A stretch of DNA of 64,000 bases. Source: Strongylocentrotus droebachiensis. Its lineage: Eukaryota; Echinodermata; Echinoidea; Camarodonta; Strongylocentrotidae. Below are positions 37,301-45,315 of this stretch, one piece after another. Numbering within the stretch: position 1 is the first letter of the stretch; every line of letters begins with the position of its first letter. The position numbers were made by a program, and so were the translations under genes. Below the pieces are notes generated by a model. The model was not told where the DNA came from. It searched no databases and saw nothing but the letters and a program-made list of their open reading frames with translations. The stretch spans positions 356,001 through 420,000 of the forward strand of contig JAVYIG010000599.1 in NCBI GenBank assembly GCA_035222895.1. The letters are read 5' to 3'.

Positions 37301-40300
37301 ATGGTACAGGCAGAGCTGTCTGGTTATGCTCCTGCCTCATGTATACGAGGGCATGGTGAGTGTTGTTGGTGGTGGTGATGGTTGTGATGGTGATGGTTGT
37401 GATGTTACAGGCAGAGCTGTCTGGTTATGCTCCTGCCTCATGGATACGAGGGCATGGTGAGTGTTGTTGGTGGTGGTGATGGTTGTGATGGTGGTGGTGG
37501 TGGTGGTTGTGATGGTGGTGGTGGTGATGGTTGTGATGGTACAGGCAGAGCTGTCTGGTTATGCTCCTGCCTCATGGATACGAGGGCATGGTGAGTGTTG
37601 TTGGTGGTGGTGATGGTTGTGATGGTGATGGTTGTGATGGTACAGGCAGAGCTGTCTGGTTATGCTCCTGCCTCATGGATACGAGGGCATGGTGAGTGTT
37701 GTTGGTGGTGGTGATGGTTGTGATGGTGGTGGTGGTGGTGGTTGTGATGGTGGTGGTGGTGATGGTTGTGATGGTACAGGCAGAGCTGTCTGGTTATGCC
37801 CCTGCCTCATGTATACGAGGGCATGGTGAGTGTTGTTGGTGGTGGTGATGGTTGTGATGGTGGTGGTGGTGATGGTTGTGATGGTACAGGCAGAGCTGTC
37901 TGGTTATGCTCCTGCCTCATGGATACGAGGGCATGGTGAGTGTTGTTGGTGATGGTGGAGGTGGGGGTGGTGGTGATGGTGGTGGTGGTGATGGTTGTGA
38001 TGATGATGGTACAGGCAGAGTGGTCTGGTTATGCTCCTGCCTCATGGATATGAGGGCATGGTGAGTGTTGTTGGTAATGATGGTGGTGGTGGTGACAGCA
38101 GAGCAGTCTGGTTATGCTCCTGCCTCATGGATACGAGGGCATGGTGAGTGTTGGTGGAGGTAGTGATGGTGGTGGTGGTTGTTGTGGTGGTGGTGGTGGT
38201 AGTGTTGGTGGAGGTGGTGATGATAATTATGATGGTGATGGTACAGACAGAGTGGTTTGGTTATGCTCTTGCCTCATGGATATGAGTTCATGGTGAGTGT
38301 TGTTGTTGGTAATGGTGGTGGTGGTGGTGATGGTACAGGCAGAATGGTACTGGTTATGCTCCTGCCTCATGGGTATGAGGGCATGGTGAGTGTTGTTGGA
38401 GGTGGTGGTGGTGGTGGTGGTGGTGATTTTGGTAGTGGTGATAATGATGGTGATAATGATTATGGCGGTGATGGTACAGGCAAAGGGGTCTGGTTATGCT
38501 CTTGCCTCATGGATATGAGGGCATGGTGAGTGTTGTTGATGATAGTGGTGGGGATAGTTATGATGGTGATGACGATGACAGTGATAAAGAGAATGGTGAT
38601 GCAGATAACAAATCAAAGATAGGATAGTGATGATAACAATGATGATTTTAATGATGTTTTTAAAGATTACAATGTTTAGTGAATGTAATGAAGAAGAAAT
38701 CTCCACCTGTATTAAGAATAAGGACATATTCTTGATGGATGTGATGAAGAAAATATGCATCACCTCAATTACAACAAGTTTCGCTTGAATTAAAGAGAGT
38801 ATTCCATATTTCATCCTTACAGGGACCTGAACACTCCAGTGCCAGACCCGAACGTTTCTTACAGATGTGCAATGAAGATGCTGATGTGATCCCAGTAAGT
38901 GCTACTTCATAACTAAGGCCTCGTTCAGATATGAAGCAGCAAAACCTTGTTTGTTTTTTAACGATAATGTAAAGAGTAATATGAATCACATTTTGGAAGA
39001 TTATAATACAGAGCTTGACCTTTTTCGCAAGCAGTTACCATTCATAATTACACGTTTTAAAACCGCATCATTTCTAAACGAGCTTTAACAAGTCTGTAGG
39101 CAAGTCCAAGATATTTTTTGTCTGATAAGTTACAGACCACTACAAATTTTCAGTATATCTGGGCCATGTTACTCTTGCTATTGATAAAAATATTTTATGA
39201 CAACAGTATGGGAGCTCCATGACCCCCACCCCCCTAATTTCTCAATATTCAAATTGCAAATACACACAAAGTGCAATTCATAATTAAATTGATTTCAGAC
39301 ACATGAATTAGGTGAAATGGGAAATATGTTCTATATGCCTTAATATATCTGTTGATACAATATTATAAGTTGTATTCCAATGTTCTTCTTGTTTCTGTAG
39401 GAAAGGAATGGTGACCTGGAGGTCAAACAGCTCTATGACTGCAACTGGCAGATCCTGAACTGCAGTACGCCGGCAAACCTCTTCCATGCTCTCAGAAGAC
39501 AGATTCTTCTTCCCTTCCGCAAACCAGTAAGTCCCCATTCATGCCAAGTAATATCAGTAAAATGCTAACCCAGCGATAAAGTCAGAGATTTACTAGAATT
39601 TACTAGAATATATATATATTTTTTTTTTGGGGGGGGGTTGCTTTTTTCACGCAAGAACAATGCAAAGTAGTTTTGATGATTAAGGAAAACCCCTATAAGC
39701 ATATTAAAGGTAATGGTCATGCGATTGCATTGTGAAAGAAACGTTGTGGAATCGATCAGAAAAGGTTGATCATCTAGCATCTAGCATCTGCAAGGTTCTG
39801 GAATCGTCAAAATGATAAGAAATTTGGCCCATTCTTCGTAAAGTTACAAGCACTATACACAGAAAGATGTATATGGGACTACCCTATATCTCTCACTAGA
39901 CCATGAGAGAAACAAATTTACCAAATATATGAATTAGTAGGCGGTTTCCCGGCAAATTTTTTATCATCATGTATTAGTCAAAACATATTCTTTAACATGA
40001 TTGGTAATGAGAGCTTGCATTTCATTTTTTGAAATTGGGGCGTTTCCAATACTGGTCTTTACCTTTAACATATCTATATATACATATATCTATTAAGAAA
40101 TAGAACTATGAGGCACACTAAGCTTTAACATATAGGCTAACTTGATCTTGCCATGGCGAATATTTGAGGCGATTTTCCGCATGATACGGGAACAAGGCTT
40201 AAAGCCCCACTGCACTACTTATAGCTACTTGCGCCCTTTATATAGCAAACAATGCCTAATCTCAGGCCGTTGTTAGTCCCCCCATGGTCCCCTTTTTCTT

Positions 40301-43300
40301 ATGTTAATTGAGAGCTGATTTTATGAGATAACCACCTGTCAGTGACCATGCAGGGAGGTCTAATCCCTCCTGGCCAAATTAGTGCAGATAGGCTTTAAGG
40401 TTTAAAATGGTGAAATCAAAACACTGAGGACTGGAAAGCATTGTTAATTATTTCTCACTCTTTCTCTCTTTTTCAGCTTGTGATCTTCACACCTAAGAGT
40501 CTGCTTCGTCATCCTGATGCCAGGTCATCATTTGATGAGATGAACGAAGGTAAGATCACATTTAATCCTTCCTGAAATGCAGTTTTCTCCAGAAATTACC
40601 CCGGCAGGTTACAGCAGTTACCCTGAAGATTTGACAAAATTGTACACAAGGAATATGTCTTGTTCTTGGAAAGTATTTTCATTTATTTTTGCTCTTTGTG
40701 CCACTGATATATTAATTGAATGTTCAGTTTTGCTCATTTGAAAGAAGGAAGATTTTAGATTTTCATTTCAATATTAAGTTGGGTAAATATATAACACTTT
40801 CTAATATGATAAACGATTGCTTTGTATAACAGATCAACACAACTTTTGCAAAATTTCTGTGGTGCTTCAGATGTGATTTTAATAGCTAGTTTGCAACACA
40901 GAACTTCACAAATCAGAACCACTTGTTAAATTCCCAAACATTTCATGCAAGCAAAAAATTCTGGTCTTGCAGTGCTGGTGACTTAAATGATATTAAGTTG
41001 GTAAAAATATGGTAAACAAAGACCATTGATCAAATTTGATAATTTTATTTTGTTTAAAGGGACTGGGTAACTTTGTCTCAGATTCTGAAAACAAAATCCT
41101 GGATTAGCTCGTGCTGCAATGATAATTATAAACCTTTTAGGGCATACATGAATCCCATGACATTTACAAGCCAATCGCTTGTCTGATTATCAAGATATTT
41201 ATGATTTGAAATCAAAATCAAATCTTGCATTTTCCTAACGGTTTCCATTACACTACAGTCTACCGTATTAGTAAAACCGGTCACTGAAAGATATTTACTT
41301 TTTTATGCACTTCTTGATCATTTTGAAGCGCAATTGTTGTAGGGCTTCAATATTACACCATATCACAGACACTGATAACACGTAGGGTCATGCATCTCAG
41401 ATTTAACGTTGTTAAACGATGCCTTTAAAATATCTTTCAGGTACGTTCTTCAAGAGACTGTACCCTGATATGGGTGCTCCGAGCCAGAATCCTGCGGGAG
41501 TCAAGAAGCTGCTCTTCTGCACCGGTAAGGTCTACTATGAGCTCCTCACTCAGAGGGAAACCAGGGGACTCACCAACGACATCGCCATCGTCAGGATTGA
41601 ACAGGTCAGTGTTTGCTTTGTTTTTGTCTCGCCTGCGTAGCAAAAAGCGAGACATAGGCGCCGCTTTTCCGGTGACGGCGGCGGCGACGGCGGCGGCGAC
41701 GGCGGCGGCGGCGACGGCGACGGCGTCAACATCAAAAACTTAACCTAAGGTTAAGTTTTTGAATTTTTGATATAATTTTTAAAGTATAAGTTCTTAGTCA
41801 ATGAAACTTGGACTATAGGGTAATCAAGTATCCCCAATCATGTGAGTAGAATTTCAGATCACAAAGTCAAGGTCAAAGGTCATTTCAGGTCAACAGACTT
41901 GGACTATGTTGTAGCATCATCATCGAAAACTTAACCTAAGGTTAAGTTTTTGAATTTTTGATATAATTTTGAAAGTATAAGTTCTTAGTCAATGAAACTT
42001 GGACTATAGGGTTATCAAGTCTCCCCAATCATGTGAGTAGAATTTCAGGTCACTAAGTTAAGGTCAAAGGTCATTTAAGGTCAACAAACTTAGACTTTGT
42101 GGCATCAACATCAAGATTTTCAAAATGCTTCTTCTTCGTTATTTTTCAACCGATTTTGATTCTGATTGTTTCATATGGTAGGGCTAGGAGGGGGATTTAA
42201 AATTTCTACACAGAATCGTGAAATTCATTATCTATGCTAATTTATGCAAATTTATTCGAAATCACAAAAAAGGCTTCTTCTCCTTCATTTCTCGACCGAT
42301 TTTGATTTGGTTTGCTTTATATCGTAGAGCTAAGTTTGGTACACTAAACCTCTACACAGAATTTTGAAATTGTTCTCCATTAATTAATTATGGTAATTTA
42401 TGCAAATTTATTCCAAAAATAACAAAAATTGCTTCTTTTCCCTCATTTCTTGACCGATTTTGATTTGGTTTGCCTTATCTGGTAGAGCTAAATTTGGAAC
42501 ACTAAACTTCTACACAGAATTGTGAGATTTTGCTCCATGATTATTTATGGTACTTTATGCAAATGAAATGAAATTATGTCCCTTCCAGGGCATCAAATTT
42601 TTATTTTTTGACCAGTTCAAAAGTGTACCACATAAAATTTACGATATTTGTTGTTGCGAGATGCGGATGAGAGCTACGTCATTGACGTTCTGGTTTATTG
42701 AATTGCGTTATGCAGGCGAGACCGCCGAGAGCGTTTCCCTTGTTAACGTTACTGAAGATATTCAATTTTATTCTAACCTTATTGACGACATTGCCATCGC
42801 CAGGATTAAACAGGTGGGGCCTTGCTATGTTTTTATGCCTCCGTTACGAAGTAGCCGGAGGCATTATGTTTTCGGGTTGTCCGTCCGTCCGTCCGTCCGT
42901 ACGTCCGTACGTCCCGTTCTCGTGATCGCGTTATCTGAAGAACCGATTGATGGATTCCTGCCAAACTTTGGTCATGTATGTATCTTGCAGAGCCGATGAA
43001 CTGATTAGATTTTGGGGTCACGAGGTCAAAGGTCAAAGGTCACAGGGCTCATTATGTATGCAAAAACAGCTCGTGATCGCGTTATCTCAAGAACCGATGG
43101 ATGGATTCCTGCCAAACTTTGGTCATGTATGTATCTTGCAGAGTCGATGAACTGATTAGATTTTGGGGTCACGAGGTCAAAGGTCAAAGGTCACAAGGCT
43201 CATTATGTATGCAAAAACAGCTCGTGATCGCGTTATCTCAAGAAGTGATTGATGGATTCCTGCCAAACTTTGGTCATGTATGTATCTTGCAGAGCCGATG

Positions 43301-45255
43301 AACTGATTAGATTTTGGGGTCACGAGGTCAAAGGTCACAGGGCTCATTATGTATGCAAAAACAGCTCGTGATCGGGTTATCTCAAGAACCGATTGATGGA
43401 TTCCTGCCAAACTTAGGTCATGTATGTATCTTGCAGAGCCAATGAACTAAGTAGATTCTTGGGTCATGAGGTCAAAGGTCAAATGTCATGGGCTCATTAT
43501 GTATGCAAAAATAGCTTGTGAACGCATTCTCATTAGAACTGACAGATGGATTACTATTTAACTCAGGACATCTTGCAGAGCCAATGAACTGAGTAGATTT
43601 TAGGGTTATGAGGTCAAAGATCAAAGGGTCATATATGTATATGAGAAATTGCTTGTAATCACGATATTCTGAGAACCTGTTGGATGGATTACAATGAAAC
43701 TTGAATTTGAAAAATTTCTTCTGTTTTGGTTTGTAAACTTGCTCTATGACGGAGGCATCATTTTCGACTGCGCGCAGTCGAAGTTCCATCTAGTTAATCT
43801 TGTTGTAGACATTGGCTTAAATTTTTGAGAGTCGCTTCACTTGGGGGGCATTTCACAAAAACTTGTCATCAGTGACAATTGACATTTGTTGTTATAAGCT
43901 ACTGAAATCTACTGAAATGATATTTGTCATTTGTCATTAAAAAAAAGCTTTGTGAAATGGTCCCTGGGCCCTGCCTTATAAAGAGTTGCGATTGATCTGA
44001 ATCAATCCCAAGTTTACAGACTCCTATCTCTTGTGTACATAGATACGATCGATATCAATCACAAATAAGTTGGGATTAATCACAACTGTTAATAGGACAG
44101 GCCCAGGTTTAAACCTTGACTAAGTATGGAAGTTTTTCCACTAGTGGAAAAGGTGGATGCATTTTCATGTTTAGTTAGTACTGGTAAACAATTACAGCTC
44201 TTATTATTCAACATCTGCAAAATGCTTTTTCAAATCAAGAAATTTGAGAGTTGGATAATACATTGTTTCACCTATTATTGAAGTGGCTTCTTTGAGGGAA
44301 ATATACAAGAGCAACCTTTTCCAGTTGATGTTTTTAAAAAAATCCCATGAAAAAACATTTCATTGTGCCACCTCATCACTATTAATATTCTTGTTCATGT
44401 TTGGACAGATTTCACCTTTCCCCTTTGACCTGGTCGCAGAGGAGGTCGAACGCTACCCCAACGCCAAACTTCAGTGGGTACAGGAGGAGCATAAGAACCA
44501 AGGCTACTGGACCTACATCCAGCCTAGGATACTCAACTCTATCGGGCATGAAAGACCTCTCGGGTAAGTTATGTTATTTCATGTTACACAAATATTGACT
44601 TCTTTGAGGGCACGGTTCAAACTATTGCCCAAGGTGATCTCAAAACTGTACTGCATAGTGTAGTCTTGATCACAGAGGAGCTATAGTTTTTACCCGTGAC
44701 CTGAAAATTAAGCAGTCAATATTTGTTTTATATACTGCATCCTAAGTGTCAATTCTTAAAAGGAGAATTCTATAAAAAAAAGCATTTTAAAATGTATTTT
44801 TGTGTAGAGTCAAAAAGAAATATACCAGTCTGAGAGCATTGTGCGTTTCTCACTGCGCATATCCATTGTCAACTTCATGCGCAACCATTGCATCCTTGCA
44901 CTGTACACTCAAGGAGAACTACGCCCAGTCAATATTTTTTTGCTACACTGCCCAGCAGTCAGTAGCAAATTTCTTGCCTGCATTTTGTTACCAGTCAAAA
45001 GCCTACAATCTCCATATGTGGTATATAAAATATCTGTTCAGACCCCGATGAGCTTAAACTCTGTGTTAATATACATGTATATAAGTTTAAACCCTTCTCT
45101 CTCTAAACAGGCAATATGCTACTTGTTCAGTTTATCGTTTTTGTCAAGGATGCTTATTTTAAATCTCTCTCTTCTGGATGCATCCTATCCTGAAGATCTG
45201 GAAATTGATTTTTTTTTTTAATTGAATTGAACTTTATTTCGAACTTTTACTCTTA

Positions 45256-45315
<60 letters not shown>

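Noticed and set aside
35622..38535. CRISPR-like pattern of conserved repeats with variable spacers
   Set aside because: The repeats are an exon end and splice donor in a eukaryotic intron, the spacers are GGT-rich and alike, and no cas genes exist here.
35853..38814. Gly/Asp-rich and Pro/His-rich open frames in the 35.6-38.8 kb array
   Set aside because: Low-complexity products of GGT/GAT repeats interleaved with exon-14 fragments, with no independent start or conserved domain.
41040..41430. Possible MITE with TTTAAAGG/CCTTTAAA ends before exon 18
   Set aside because: Only about 8 bp of inverse match and no relative in the window; it could be chance in AT-rich DNA.
42547..42999. 150-codon open frame spanning the exon-18-like copy
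   Set aside because: It crosses the end of one mobile repeat, the partial exon copy and the start of another; only the ~30-bp exon-like part has a coding origin.
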